From Chionis minor (taxonomy: Eukaryota > Chordata > Aves > Charadriiformes > Chionididae): a DNA stretch of 64,000 nt. Positions 12,101-25,394 of the stretch are shown here, in pieces (position 1 is the first letter of the stretch; each line of letters begins with the position of its first letter). Both the position numbers and the translations under genes were made by a program. The notes under the pieces are model-generated. The model made no database searches, was not told the DNA's origin, and saw only the letters and a list, made by a program, of their open reading frames with translations. The DNA lies in assembly GCA_013398295.1 (NCBI GenBank), contig VZSF01008831.1:1-64000 (forward strand). The letters run 5' to 3'.

Positions 12101-13767
12101 CATCATGGCAGATCTGATGTGGGCCTCTTTTGACTAAAAGGCTGAAGAGGTGTTGCCTTTGGTCCATACTAGTTCAGAATAATGAAAGCAGTAATCCCTA
12201 GAATTGCTTACTTCTCCCCTGTTCTCTTCTGATGGTCCCAAGGTGCCAAGGCTTCCAGGGCTCCTTCTGGTCCTTATGTCAGGAGGAGCTTGTGTAAACC
12301 CCTGGATCCAACAAGAGGCAGAAGAACCTTCTGAACAAAGCCTTCCCTGCACAGACACCTCAGTCAATGACAATGGCAGGCTTTGCAGCCTGCTTGAGGG
12401 TTGTTTTTTTCCCCACCTGGTCTTCATATTTTAGCTCTCCCACTCAGTGAGCGGAGGTGAAGTATCTCAAAGTGAACACACTGGATGCTCTCCATCATGG
12501 CTGAATCTTTTCCTAATCCTTTGCCCAAGACCTACTCAGATTAAGCGTAGTTCCCAAACTTGTCTCTGTCATAAAAGGAAAACCTACTCTAAGCTCTGAT
12601 GGTATTGATCTTTGTCTTCTCTATCCTGCTAACTAATCTGCATTTATGGCATCTTAAAGTTCTGGGAAATATCCTGCTCTAACTAATTACCTGCTCAAAC
12701 TTATTGCTATCCCTATGGCTGGGATGAGTGTATGGGGCTGATAATCAAACCCCTTGGATAATTCTGGCGATTTCATGGTAAGTTGATAAGTCAACTCATC
12801 ATAAACTAAATATAACTAGGCCTGAGGGAAAGCGATGGTGAGTTTATGTTTCTGAGAAGTGGGAGCTAATCACAATGATTTGGGCACAGGTAAGACACCT
12901 GTGTTGTCAGGGATGTGCATACTGTATGCATGTGATGGGGTATCCCGGTTGTAGAGGAACTTATAGATTTAGATTCCAAAAGCATAATCGGCATTTGTGG
13001 ATGAGATGTTGGCTAGCTGTTAGCAGAGAGAAACTGCACACAGACTCTTAGATCTAAAATATCCCCAGATATCTAAATAATGGTAAATGAGTCCCACTGA
13101 CTTGGTGTGAATGTTTTATGGCAAGTAGATTAAACAGCTTCAAGTCTTCATTATATTGTCAGAGCAAAGTTAGATCCTGAAGCAGGGAGAGATCTTGCCA
13201 CAATGAAGTCTGCCTTTCCTTTTTAAGTGATCAAAATCACTGTACCAGACTTCATTTGTTCTATAAAAGCAGCAAGCAAATATCTCAGTAGCTTAAGAAA
13301 AGTATGTTGTATAGCTTTTCTCTTTTCAGATCTGATTTGATCTTTCAGATTCTCTTCCATGCTGAAGTTTTTCCATGATCGCAGACAGAGAGGAGACAGT
13401 ACATATTTATCTCTTTCAAACAGTTCAGAACAGATGAGTATGCAGATAGTAAAGGGCACAAGTATAAGCAGTAAGCAATTTTGAAAATCTATAGACAGGA
13501 AAATTCTCATTTGTTCATACCAATGGCCTGGAAATGTACTAGACATAGACAAAATCACCTATTGCTTGGGGCATAAAACTTTGTGAGGTCATGATCCCAG
13601 TGCCTATTCTGTCTGCAACGGAGCTGTGGAAAGCCTGGCTTGTTACTCCTGCAATGGCCCTTATAAGAAGAAATAGCATTGTAGTAACTGGTCCTAAAGG
13701 GCTCTCCTGATGAGGATAGGGTTAATTTTCTCAAGGATCTGTCATGGGACACAGGTATTCCATACAA
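6146..13767. other. AT-rich sequence without recognisable genes
   Basis: No exon or RNA gene is supported here. Frames of up to 130 codons occur on both strands without recognisable domains. Small features are a G-rich patch with a GGGGAACCCC palindrome (about 9284-9306) and a short CTTAGACCAG tandem near 7919-7946. Slightly GC-richer stretches (for example 8000-8200 and 12200-12430) show no motif that I can name. Confidence 0.5.
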
Positions 13768-14268
13768 TGTGAGCTTTACTCTGAGCTGGTGAGGCTACAT
13801 CTGGAGTACTGTGTCCAGTTCTGGGCTCCCCAGTTCAAGAAGGACAGGGAACTGCTGAAGACGGTACAGCAAAGGGCCACAAAGATGATTAGGGGACCGG
13901 GCCTAGGGGTATGGGGACTAGGGATGAGGAAAGGCTGAGGGAGTCGGGTCTTTTTAGTTTGGAGAAAAGAAGACTCATCAATGCTTATAAATAATTAAAG
14001 GAAGGGTGCTGGGAGGATGGGGCCAGTCTTTTTTCAGTGGAGCCCAGTGATAGGACAAGGGGTAATGGGCAAAAACTTGAATATAGGAAGTTCCATCTAA
14101 ACATGATGAGCAACTTCTTTCTTTTGAGGGTGGCAGAGCCCTGGAACAGGCTGCCCAGAGAAGTGGTGAAGTCTCCGAATCTGGAGACATTCAAAACCCA
14201 CTTGGATGCCATCTAGTGCAACCTGCTCTAGGTGAAAGTGCTCTAGCAGGGGCATTGGACTAGAAGAT
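13768..14268 (+). mobile_element. CR1 3' fragment (end of ORF2 and start of 3' UTR)
   Basis: The plus strand translates to the C-terminal region of CR1 ORF2 ([20 protein letters not shown]), very close to the equivalent part of the minus-strand copy at 55355-55930. Later bases match the conserved end ([12 protein letters not shown] and [15 protein letters not shown] segments) in other frames. The copy is truncated at the 5' side near 13768. It also stops early on the 3' side: the sequence breaks off after GGACTAGAAGAT, before the terminal 8-bp repeats. A patch at 13892-13925 is rearranged relative to the other copies. Frameshifts make it non-coding. Confidence 0.88.
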
Positions 14269-14890
14269 ATAATAAATATAATTATATTTGTCTGCTTCAG
14301 GATACAATTGTTCAACGTAGTAACCTAAACTATGTGCATAGGTTTGTTAGAAAGGATGGCTGTATGGACTAAAACCTTCCTCAGTCTCAGCCCAGATTTC
14401 TTACATTGAATAAGTCACTGAATTTTTTTATATCTCAATTTTCCACCTGTAAAATAGAGTAAAATATATCTATCTAAGAAGATACAGTCAGGAAAATCAC
14501 GTAGAATATCATTGGGTACACAGGCATCACAGTAAGAGCTGTTCTGCCTATGTCGGTTGCCACATAGCCTTTCATATCCCTCTCCATTGGTTTCACTAGA
14601 AAGATGCTTCTGTGACTTTTCTGCAGGGAAGCTGCAAGATTCCTCATAGGAAATCCACCCTGGAATTTGCAGGAGTATAGGACCGAACAGCTTGCTTTTC
14701 AGCAGGTATTGTTAGGCATATGTATGCTATGCATATATATGATTCTTGTAGATTTGTGAGTAAGGCTATTCAGCTGTCTGTGTGTAAATAAAAAATGGAA
14801 AATTTCTGAAGACCTTTTTTCATGGTAATTCTCCTCTTAAACAACATGCTCTTAAATTTCTAGAGGACTATACATTTCTAATCTGTGCAG

Positions 14891-15035
14891 GGAATTCAGA
14901 TTGATTTAACCAAAGAAGGCCCCTTCACTGACCCTGCAAGCCACTGGGCCATTGAAAAGATTAAAGATTTTATTCGGTATTGGAAACCTAAAATACTGAC
15001 TGATCAGACAAATGGCCTGCTCTGCATTTTTCCAT
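14891..15035 (+). other. Exon-like open segment, unidentified (possible exon or pseudogene)
   Basis: An AG at 14889-14890 (CTGTGCAG) precedes an open frame that reads as plausible protein, with segments such as GPFTDPASHWAIEKIKDF and IRYWKPKILTDQTNG. A CAT/GTATGT donor-like site follows 15035, giving a 145-bp unit. The polypyrimidine tract before the AG is weak. The translated composition (two Trp, balanced charges, few low-complexity residues) is more protein-like than that of the surrounding frames. I do not recognise the family, see no neighbouring exons, and cannot exclude a chance open frame or a pseudogene fragment. Confidence 0.2.
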
Positions 15036-16927
15036 GTATGTTTCAGAAAAGAAAATTCCAATACCACTTCAACTGCAGTGCAGCTTTCAGACCAAAATAT
15101 AACTTATCCAATATATTTTTTTATTTTTGAGTATTTCTGCAAATCCAATCTTAGCTTATTCCTCATAACAGCTTTTTTCATTTTAAGATCTTTTGGAAAG
15201 CTTGGATTCTCTCTTCATGTATTTGTAGCTATGGATTTGAAGGAGATTATTCTGTGTATAAGATTAAAGAACAAGAGCCAGTGGATATAAAACAGCTGGC
15301 AAGCAGACAGAATAGACCATTTATTTTTTTTCTTTTTTTATTTCACTACCTTCAGGTATATTTTTCTGCCTGGCCTCCTTTGACAAAGATTGCATACAAT
15401 AGATGTGAGAAACATTTTAATGCAAACTACTTTCAGAACTGCTGTTGGTAAATGATAGTGTCTGTTTCCAAACATGAGCATATCTAATTGCAGATAGGCA
15501 GCATCACCAAGTAATTTTCCTTAGATAATCTCTCTTTATTATAAATTGAACCAGAAACAAAATATGATATTATCCTGTAAGTGTGAGCGTACATTGTTAT
15601 TAGAACAGCACTGGCCTAAAGAATAATTTCTGGGCATTAATTCTTCCCTGCAAGACTGCATTTTTCCTGATGTCATTGCCATACAGTTTTTAATTGCACG
15701 GATTTTGAGTTCTCTCCTTTTGTCTTCCACCTTGCACTGCTTTTGGACATAGTGCCCCACCGTTCCAGGAACACAGGTGTTAATGTGGTTAGGTCAAGTC
15801 TTCTCATAATAACATCCTCTTAAAACAACAGTTAGGGGTGGATAAGCTGACTCCAGCTTTGCTCTGATGATTCCAGTCCCATGGGATGTCCCCTCAGGAT
15901 GTCTGGTTTCTTTGACTAAATCCCAGAAAAGCTGAGCTACAAACTACAGCTAAAAAGAGAGGTCAAACAATTACAGCTTCCATGAAATGCCTAAAATGTT
16001 GTCTTCTTTCCACAGTATATTTTCTATTATTTTGTAATTTCCCACTTGCTACTTACACTAACCGAAAGCTATTTCCTTGTGAAATAAACTCACAAACTTT
16101 CCTTTATGAGCTTTAGATACTACTGAGGAGGTTGAAGGTTAATTTGGGTATTTTTCTTGGTTTGCTCCATTGCTCACCTTCCTCCAGTCCCTTTCCTGCC
16201 AAAGCTTATTAAGCTCACAACCGGATTTATTCATCTAATCATCTTTGCTCTCAGGAAAATAAAGTGGGCTAATACTCAAGTTTGTTCTGAGGATAACATG
16301 CAAGGTTTTTTTTTTTTAAAGAAGACACACAACATCAAAGAGCAAAGCAAGCAAACCTGCAGCCCCTTAGTTCTCATTTTTCAAGAAAACAGTGCAATTC
16401 AGATGGTATTTAGGCTTCCCCCCTTTGCATATTGAAAGCATCAGCTTTGGTTTTAATTGCTGATTTCTTCGTTGTACCTGTAACATATCAGATAAAGGCT
16501 TTGAAGGAAGGAGTCTAATGTCGTCTTTGCAACTCAAGCACTGAACTGATCAAAAGCTCTTCAATCTTGTCACTTAAACTGATTAAAGCTCATTTAAAAG
16601 ATGTGTGCAAAAAATGTGTGGAATTTAGCTATCAGGGATTATAACTGCACTGAATGGTCAAAAATAATGTACTAATGTCTGCAGTTGGCACAAATTTTAC
16701 GTGGTTGTTTTGTAGACACTGCATAGATACAAAGCAGACCTCATCCTAGGATCCTGTCTTCCTTCTCCTATTCCTTTTGTCTGTTTTTTCCAAACAAAAG
16801 ATTCACTAGGTTTTGGTTTTGCTCTTTAGCACATCCTTAGCTGAAGAATTATTCGACACTAGCTCTTCTTTGTTGCCCTGTTGCTTAAGACATTGTCTTG
16901 AAAAACGGATTTCTGAATCTTCTGGTT

Positions 16928-16951
16928 GGGGGAAAGGGGGTGGGTGGGGGG
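16928..16951 (+). other. G-quadruplex-like motif
   Basis: Four G runs (5, 5, 3 and 6 bases) are separated by loops of three, one and one bases. This fits the usual G3+ N1-7 pattern, and loops this short favour stable folding. It stands alone in AT-rich DNA with no gene start nearby that I can see. Confidence 0.6.
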
Positions 16952-19900
16952 AGGAAGATTGAAAGTAAATCTCTCTATTTCAGGGTACGCAAATAAAATA
17001 AACACACCAAGTTTTTCTTATGTATGACTTTGCATTGTGGGAGGTGAGGTTGTATTTTTCTTCTTCTATCTGTATTTTAAACTAAAAAGAATTGGCCAAG
17101 CCCTTGAAGAACATCTGCCTCAGAAAGGACTGAGTGCTGTGACCAAAAGCGCTGAGGGGCATCGTTCTGGAGGCCAGAGTAGAGGACCAGAAGAGGCTTT
17201 CTGTGTGTGTGGTTGTGTTGGCAGCTCACGGTGGGAGTCCTGCCTCTGCACGGCTGCTGTGCAGGGTAGGTGTTGAAGCAGGGAGCTGGATACCGTACAG
17301 CAGAGGGACGGAAGAGGAGCAGGTGACTAAGATTTAGGCACTGCAGCATCTGACTTACTAGCTAAATTCTAGCTTTGATCCACACGTTTGCTCAGCATGC
17401 TGCACATTTCTGCGGCACAAAGCAGAGCTAAATCCAGGGTTGTGGAAACCATAGTAGCAGCCTTTACATGGAACTACAGTTCATACAGATGTAGAAAGCA
17501 CATTCCTGTCCTGCTCTGCCTCCCTCGCCCTTCAGCATACAACAAATGGGAGAATTCAGCTCCTTCTTTTCATTGAGGTTTAGGGTTACTATCAGTGAGG
17601 CTGAAAAGATGGATAACCCCATTAAAACTTTTTTCTTTTTCTTTCTCGGCGTGCACAGATAATTTTTGCTCTGCTTGTACATTATTAAAATTGTGAGGTC
17701 TGATTCTCAGCAGGGGCAAAATGATGTAACTTTGTGAAAATCAATTAAGTTATGAGGATTTAAACAACACAGAATTTCACCCTTCTGGCACTTGCATCTT
17801 AGGTACTAGTACACCTTTTTTTTAAGATGTGATTAGGTACGTCTTTGCTAAGAATCATGGCTTACAGAAAATGTGATGTGGCAGGAAATATTGCCACATC
17901 AAAAAAGAGAACAAGAAAAAGCAGAAGAGGAAAGAATTTCCCCAGCAACAATCCCTCAGTGTTTTAGTTTTCCAGCTTAATGATACATAATTTTAGCTTC
18001 TTTAAAAACAAATCGTGGTAATGGAGCCTCTGATTTGTGTTTCTTTTCTTTGTCTAAACAAAATGTTTAAATATTTATTGCAAATAAAGGTATTTATATA
18101 TCACATTCTGGAACAGCCCCTCACTAACAAATAGTTTCTTGCATGTCATTTGTTGCTGTAGTTGCCACTGCCACCATTCACTAACTAAGAGGCATCATAA
18201 ACATCAGACTTTAACATCATTACATTTTCTGCCTCTCGGATGGGATTTGTGTTCTGTTTCCAGATTCTATTATTGGATGTGTTTCCCTGGCTGGAAGGGG
18301 GAAAAAAAAAAAAAGGGAGAAGGGAAAAAAAGTATAAGCAATGTTTTTATTAAACCTTTCTCTTAGCTTTACAAGAGCTTTCCTCCCCCTCCCCCTTTTG
18401 TAGACTCCATGTATTTTTAATGATTTCTCTGTTGCTTGTAGAAAGTTGAGAGGATGAGAGAAGGAAAGAGAGAGCACTCAGATAGAATAATTCAATTTTC
18501 TACTTTGTGAAGAGAAAAATCTGTCTCTGGGCTACACCTAAAAAAATAATAAAAATGATGTTTTCCCTTTGTAGCTTCTAATACATTCTATTTAAAGAAA
18601 AAAGCCCTTTTTAATCTCCGCTTCCTTTTTGGAAAATGAAGTCATGTGCTTTGCAAAATCACAGAAGCAGGTGATGCACATACTTGAATTTGTAAGGGAA
18701 CAGAAGAATTTTACAATAGAACAGAAGATAACTTACAAGAAAAACAAGCCTCTGACAAAGCAAAGTCACAGAGCCAGTATATTAAGCCTTCTTTTGTGTC
18801 ACAAGGGAAGTGGGGAAGAAGGGAAGGGGAGGAGAGAATATAATGTGTCTTTCTCATACCATAATTAGGTGAATTAGTAGTCATATTTGCTTAATGACAA
18901 TTACACTGGTAAATTCTTGAGCGCTATCAATTTTTGTGATGTTTTTCTGTGTCTGTCAAAGGCAGCATTTTACACAGAGGGGCTGGGCTTTGTATCCCCA
19001 AGTATATCAAGGCATTAGCTTTTGGTGGGAGTTTGGTGCTGAGGAAATAGTACAAATTACTACTGAAGGGTGAAACCACTGCTCTCTGTGACAAATTTGG
19101 GAAGGAAAGCCTGGTGTTGCTGGTGGTTGTAGAGACCCCACATTGCCTATGGGCCATGACAGGTAGAAGCCCACCACTGCCTATGTAGAAGCTTATGTAA
19201 GGGGAATGATGGCTGCACCTGCTGAAAGGCTCCATGTGGTTCTTCTGGCACAGGTGCTGCAACCAAAATGATGGAAATTTGACATCATGAGGGTTAGAGC
19301 AACCAAGGCAACTTTTACAAATCTAGTATGCCTTTACCTCTCTTGCTTATAGGGCAAAGGATATATGTTTTTACTAATACAGAAGCATAGGGTGAGAGAG
19401 CAATTTCCAAGCCCCTCCCCTGCATTGCTCAGACTTGGGAGAAACAGGAAAATGTGACACAACAAACTATGGGATTGTCTCTACTCCACTTATTCTGTTT
19501 TTCATACCCTTTGGGATAATGTGCATTGAGAACTGGTTCAAAGCACTCATTTGAAAAAATGAAAGCTGGAAATTTATTCCAGCATCTACTTATGTTCAGA
19601 TTTGGCTTTTGCAACAAAAAGTGTAACCACTATGTACTTGTGTCTAGAAGTCATTGTACTGGTGTACATCAAACAGATGACGGCTCATCCTGTGGAACTT
19701 TGGTGACTGAGAGGAGAAACAGGTGCAAATCAAGGAGTGCTTTATTAAATTGCTACATAAAAAGAGGCCTAAACTTGATGAAGTACACCAGCGTGTACAC
19801 CTTTGCATCAAATCTTCCACTATGCTTGATCTGTTATTGTGACATTGTAATGTTTGAAATGTGTTCCTTTCTTGGTTTTCACTGGAATTGTGAGAAAAGA

Positions 19901-22900
19901 CATATCAACATTTTCTCTCAAAATACAGATTTTATGTTTCACAACTTGCTTGATGCGGCTCAATGTTATTCTTTTTACCATTGCAAGCCACTCCTTATAC
20001 TGAAATAGAGCAAGCAAAACTCAGTGGCTGAACAGACTTAGCTGTTGTTGTACTGCATATAATTATGTCTCTGCTTTAACGTTTGCTCAAGTTGAACAAC
20101 AATTTTTGCTTAGTGTAGATCACAAACTGAATACTCACATACATCGGTGGGATTTGATCTGGGTGTAAAACTGAGTCTGTGCCTGACTTTTGGTATATTT
20201 ATGCGCTACTTACTGTTACAGGGAAAATCCTGCTCAACTCACACGGTTTATATCAAATCAGGTTTGAAGAAGTTCATTCATTTCTTGACAGCATGTGATT
20301 AAATGAAGAGCAGGGAGCTATATATTCAGGATCAGTATGAACAATATTGCAGATAAACTACAATGTTAGACACTTTTAAAATGTTAATAAGTACTTAAAA
20401 TTTCTAAACACTCTTCTGTAGCTAATGCTCAAAAGTTTTAATCCCACAAAGACACATGCATTCCAGTCCTGTCTTCCTCTGCTCTGCTCCTGAGACCCCC
20501 GCAACATAGGTGAAAAAGCCCCTGAAAAGTCCCCTGTGTCCCCTTTGCACCCCCTGGTGTAGATCTCCACATATCTCACTCCCATGAGTAGAGCACAGGC
20601 TCCCCCCAGCACCTGTCCCATGGGAGGGGGTTCTGCCTGTCCGAGGTGGCGGTGGTGATGCTGGAAGCACAGCTACACACAGTGCCCAACCTGGGTGCCT
20701 CTGGCTCTTCCTTCCCTCCCCAGGGTCCCTCCATTCCTGTTGCAAATGATCATGGTTCTTTTAAGCTTATTTTCAAGCTGACTCCTCATTTTCTTAAAAA
20801 AACCCCAAAGAGCAAAGTCCTTGTTTTGTGCAAACTACTATCGCTGGTAATTCCTTCTTAGTGTTAACATTTTTGGGGTACTTAAACTTGCCACTCCATC
20901 TTTTCCATACCTATGAGGTGTGCTTGGCCAGCCCAAGGAGGCTCCTGGCAATGCTGGAAGGGTTTTGATGAAGTGAGCCATTGACATTGCAGCAGCTCAC
21001 TTTTTAAAGAGCTTTAGCAGACACCATGTTCAGGACTAGCTCTGCTTTATGTCTCTTGCAGAGGAATGAAAACTCCTTATCTCCTAACAACCGTACTTTA
21101 GAGAAGGTGAATAATGATTATTGACACTTAAAATTACTAACTATTTACCACTGAAGATCATTTTGAAACTCCAGCTAGCCCCATGTTAATGCGAATCAAG
21201 GGTACAAGTGAGAAGGTGTATTTTAATAGTAATGTTTAAGGACTGATGTGTTAAATTGGCATTAGTGTTAACAGGAGTCATTCACCTGAATCCATGCATA
21301 TCGAGAAGTAAAGTACACCTTGTACACAGGAAATTCAAGCTGTCCTATTTAAAGCGCAGAAGAGCAGTTTACTAAGAAACAGCTGACATTGCAGGATGGT
21401 GATTCTGGCTCGGGAAGCTCTTTTCCAGCTGCAGACTCCCCACTTTTCAAAATATCTACTGTTTGCTGCTGTCTGCAAAGAGCATCTAAGGGTTTTTTTT
21501 TCAGGTACTCTGTTTATCTGGGGCTGGCTTCTCAGTCAGGAAACAATCTTTTTGGTGTTGAACAGCTACTGACAAATCCACCTGGTGTCTTAAATACAGG
21601 AGGAATTCCTGCAGCATTGTAGACCAGTGTGGTGTTGGTTTGCTACTTGCAGGAAATTAGGGTACATTCAATGAATTAGAAATAAAGTAAAAAGTCTAAA
21701 ATGTTCTTTTAGGATTTTGGAGGGCTAGTATGGAGTCACACTCTTTTGAAGAAGACTATTGTATTATTTTATTCGTTTTGATTTACCCAATGGAGGAAAG
21801 GATCATTTAAAATTCTGATTTCCACAGCAGCCATAAAAAAATCCTTTCAGTTGGGGGAACATAAAATAGATTTTAGAATGGAAGTCTACAAATCTACTGC
21901 AGACCTAACATCCTCCTCTTGGTCACTGCTCAAGTTGTTTAATGGAATTAACAAAGGTGTCAATTACGGGAAACTGAGCTCCAACTTTATTATCTGAATC
22001 GATGGGAATTACCCACTGCTTCTTTGTTCAATTGGGTATTCTCCCTTTACCTAAGGCTAATAGTCCTCTGAAAGCTCTACTCTCATTAGGAAGAGAATAA
22101 ATCCCCATGGAGAACAGGTTAGAGTGGTTAAACAGGGCTTTGGCTCTGAATTGCCATTTTGAGAGCATCTCTTCTCTGCTGACTGAGATGGAGCCCATGG
22201 AGAACTAGTGGTTTCTCTAGGCAAAACTTGGTTTATGGAAATACCCACATCTGTGTCTTACTGGCTCCCGAAAGGCCTGGACAATAATACCATCCAAGGG
22301 AACTATTTCTTTAATGCTCTTGCCTAAAAACTTCAGATTTTCTACTAAGAACTAGAATTTGCCATGCTGGTTTATGGTGGTTTTGCCATTAAAATATTTC
22401 TATGTATTTTTCCTGGTAAATCCAATTTACTGTAAGATAGAGAGTCCTCCTCATGAAAAGCAGAGCTCCTGTACTCTGCCAGATATATTTTTTATGGTTT
22501 AGTGTTTTGGGTGGATATTAATATATGGCTTCTCTGCAGTCTTAATGGTTTAGTTCCAGGTTTGTTAGGAAACATTCTTGGGGTTGAGTATAGGAGAATG
22601 TGGTACATTGTAGCTAGTGTTGTTGCCTACCTAACTTTCAGTATAGGACCCTTGAGAAGTATGTACTAAACAAATACATTAATATGACAGGACCTGTTTC
22701 ATAGGGTTTGTGTTCCAAAAGACAAGGTGAAATAAGAAATTTGGCAAGCAGGTAGGATGAAGTGAGTGATTTGAGGAGACCTCCAGATGATATAGTAACT
22801 CCAATCCACCAAAATAGATAGCAATACATGACGCCTTCAAGAGATCAGTCTTGTTGAAAATTTCATAAATGCTGTTTCTTTCTTTGAGACTTTCTATTCT

Positions 22901-24346
22901 GAGTACAGTTTTAACCATAGCACTAAACCCACTCCTGTTACATAGCAGGGAGTAGTCTCCTCTCTTTGATGTAGTCTGTCCATATATCTTTATTAATTTT
23001 ACTGAATGAGCCTGCCCTGTTTGATACTATTGACTATGAACATAAAACTTTTTAATTATGATTAAGGTAGTGTTTTCTTCTTTCTGACACTGCATATTCA
23101 TCTAGGTTCCATTTATTTTTAATTAGTATGCTACCATTTTCCAGTCTGCCAGCTAAATCAGTGCTTAGTAGCATGAACAAACACTGGTAGGGACATAGGG
23201 CCATTAGTCCCTCTGCTGAGCAAGGGGAAGAAGACTTAGTATAATCCTTATCATTTAAGAGATGGATCAGGACACTTTCATGATGCTCAAAAGAGCAGTA
23301 AGAGAAAAACCTACTCAATACGCAGATCAGATTTCTTTTCTTATGGCAGGGTGCCTGCAAGATACTGCACGATAGTTCATCTATTCAACCACATGTTGGT
23401 TTGGGACACATCTGACTTGTTTAGAGAATAAGCCCAAGACTGTCCAGTCAGATAGTAAATGCAGGATACTTTGCTGGATAATTTTAGGGTATCTGGTAGG
23501 TTAATAAACAGTTGAAAGATCAATATTAGCTTTATTGTGTTCCCACTCAAGACAGTGAAAAAGTCTTCTGGCTTTTTACCATTGAAGTAAGGGTTAAGTC
23601 AATGGTAAGTCAATTTTGAAAATACTATTCTTAGCACATAATGTATAATTATTTATTTCTTGCATCCAGTCTGTTTCATTTGATTATTCACACCTGCCTT
23701 TGGTAACATGGTATAGCATAGCTAGCTAGACCAAATATGAAGCACCTTCTTCAATAAGCAGTCAGAATTAGTGATGATTCAGCTGCTATTTCAGGATACT
23801 ATTCTTAGCAATTCAAGTTGTTCATAATTTGATGTGAAATTCTGCTAACTTGTAGACTTCAGTGAATTCAGTTTTGCAAAAAAAATTTAAAGTGCCGGCT
23901 GGTCTGCAGGTGTACAGCTTAACTATTGTGGATATGATGTCCCTACCACATTCTAACTTAGAATGTGTTGAAAATTTCAATAATTCTACACTTAGTATTT
24001 AGCTGGAAAGCTGCTAGAGGATTGAGGAATTCATTCAAATAAACTTCTCAAATTTACCCAAATTTACCCAAATTCAAAAGCTGCAACAAGAGTCAGTTAC
24101 TACTATAATGAAAAGATCTTCTTTGAAACTCCTTAAGCTTCCACTTGATAGAAAGTATTACAAAACCAGCTTTTCTAATTGTCTTCCATTGCTTCCTGGA
24201 TAAAGGAATGGTTAAAGTACAACAGCACTTAAACAGAGAAAAACTTTTCTAACTTTTGTCTAACTCACATGTAAAGTACTAATACTCTGTTGCCAACTAT
24301 TCCTCTAAAGCCAAAATGCTGCCACCACTATGTCTTAGAGAAATGC

Positions 24347-24367
24347 TTTTTTTTTTTTTTTTTTTTT
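24347..24367 (+). repeat. 21-base T homopolymer
   Basis: Uninterrupted T run. No retroposed gene body or flanking duplication is evident next to it. Confidence 0.9.
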
Positions 24368-25293
24368 CCTCAAGTGTCAGGGACCTTTAGTTTTTGAGTA
24401 AGAGGCTGCAAATTCTGTTACTCAAGATATAGGCTGATAGCGATAATTTACTCTCTATGCTGTTCTGATTCATTACAATGTGTGCGCATCTTCTACACCA
24501 GTAAAACGGACTATTTTACGATTGTCTTTCAGTGAATCTTCACAATATTCACATTTATAAACAAATAAATGCTACTGTTATGGTCCATAAATACTTCTTT
24601 TTTTTTTAGCTTTGCATTGTATCCTCAATATGAGATGTGTTTCTGAAGTGGAATAGAAGCCTCTTCCTTTCATACTACAGTTTTTCTTAGTGCCCTTTGC
24701 TGTGATAGTCTTTGTCAATACCCTTTGCTGTGTTCTTTTAAGTGGCTTATATATTTTCAGTTTCAAAATTATATTGATGTTTAATCAGAGCTTTAGGCAA
24801 GGAGCAGGAGATCTCAGAATGGTAAGTCTTTAGGAAACATTTATGTCTTTAGTATGCTTCAGATGGTTACTATTTATGGTTCTGGTGCTGTGGAGGAGAC
24901 TCAGAGCCTGTGCAGGAAGGAGATGGGGACGTGGCTCCTGCAGGGTCTCCCAGTCACTGTGCCAAGCTTCCAGCCAGTTGGAAAGGAGGGAAGAATAATC
25001 TTCTCTTTAGTTCCTCAGTATTGCTTTTATTGCTGGTAATGAAAGCTATCTAAAAATAGTGAGTGCACGCTTAAAGTCAGTTATCTAAATGTATATTTAG
25101 ACTCCTGAAAAATTTCATTCATTCTTTGTAGGTCCTCACTTTTTTTCACAAGTATCCGTTGTTACAGCCTTAATATGTATTTAGGATAACTAAATCAAGA
25201 GCCGGCATTTGTATACATGGTCTTAATTACTTTCACTAAGTGCAACTGAAGTGGGAGTGCTTGTATTTGTGTATTGTCCGCTTAGTATGTAGG

Positions 25294-25325
25294 TCATAGA
25301 ATCATAGAATCATAGAATCATAGAA
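25294..25325 (-). repeat. CR1 terminal 8-bp repeats
   Basis: Four tandem TCATAGAA units on the plus strand (TTCTATGA on the element strand) form the 3' end of this CR1 copy. CR1 ends in short direct repeats of this kind instead of a poly(A) tail. Confidence 0.9.
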
Positions 25326-25394
25326 TCACTTGGGTTGGAACAGACCTTAAAGATCATCGAGTCCAACCATAAACCTACACTGCCAAAACCACCC

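Larger units (their letters stand above)
14269..25293. other. AT-rich sequence without recognisable genes
   Basis: Eleven kilobases with no recognised gene. They contain one weak exon-like segment (14891-15035), a G-quadruplex-like run (16928-16951), an A run at 18302-18314, a T run at 24347-24367, a doubled AAATTTACCC unit near 24051-24072 and a GC-richer patch around 20470-20740. The longest frame (19526-20008, 160 codons, plus) has no recognisable domain and is about what chance gives once in a window this size. Confidence 0.5.

Noticed and set aside
17090..17345. GC-richer patch considered as a possible exon or CpG island
   Set aside because: No convincing splice sites, few CpG dinucleotides and no recognisable translation.
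19526..20008. 160-codon open frame on the plus strand
   Set aside because: No recognisable domain or exon signals; with the AT content here a frame of this length is expected about once by chance in six frames of 64 kb.
25294..25325. Short regular repeats that could suggest a CRISPR-like or regulatory array
   Set aside because: These are the terminal 8-bp repeats of a CR1 copy, directly continuous with its 3' UTR.
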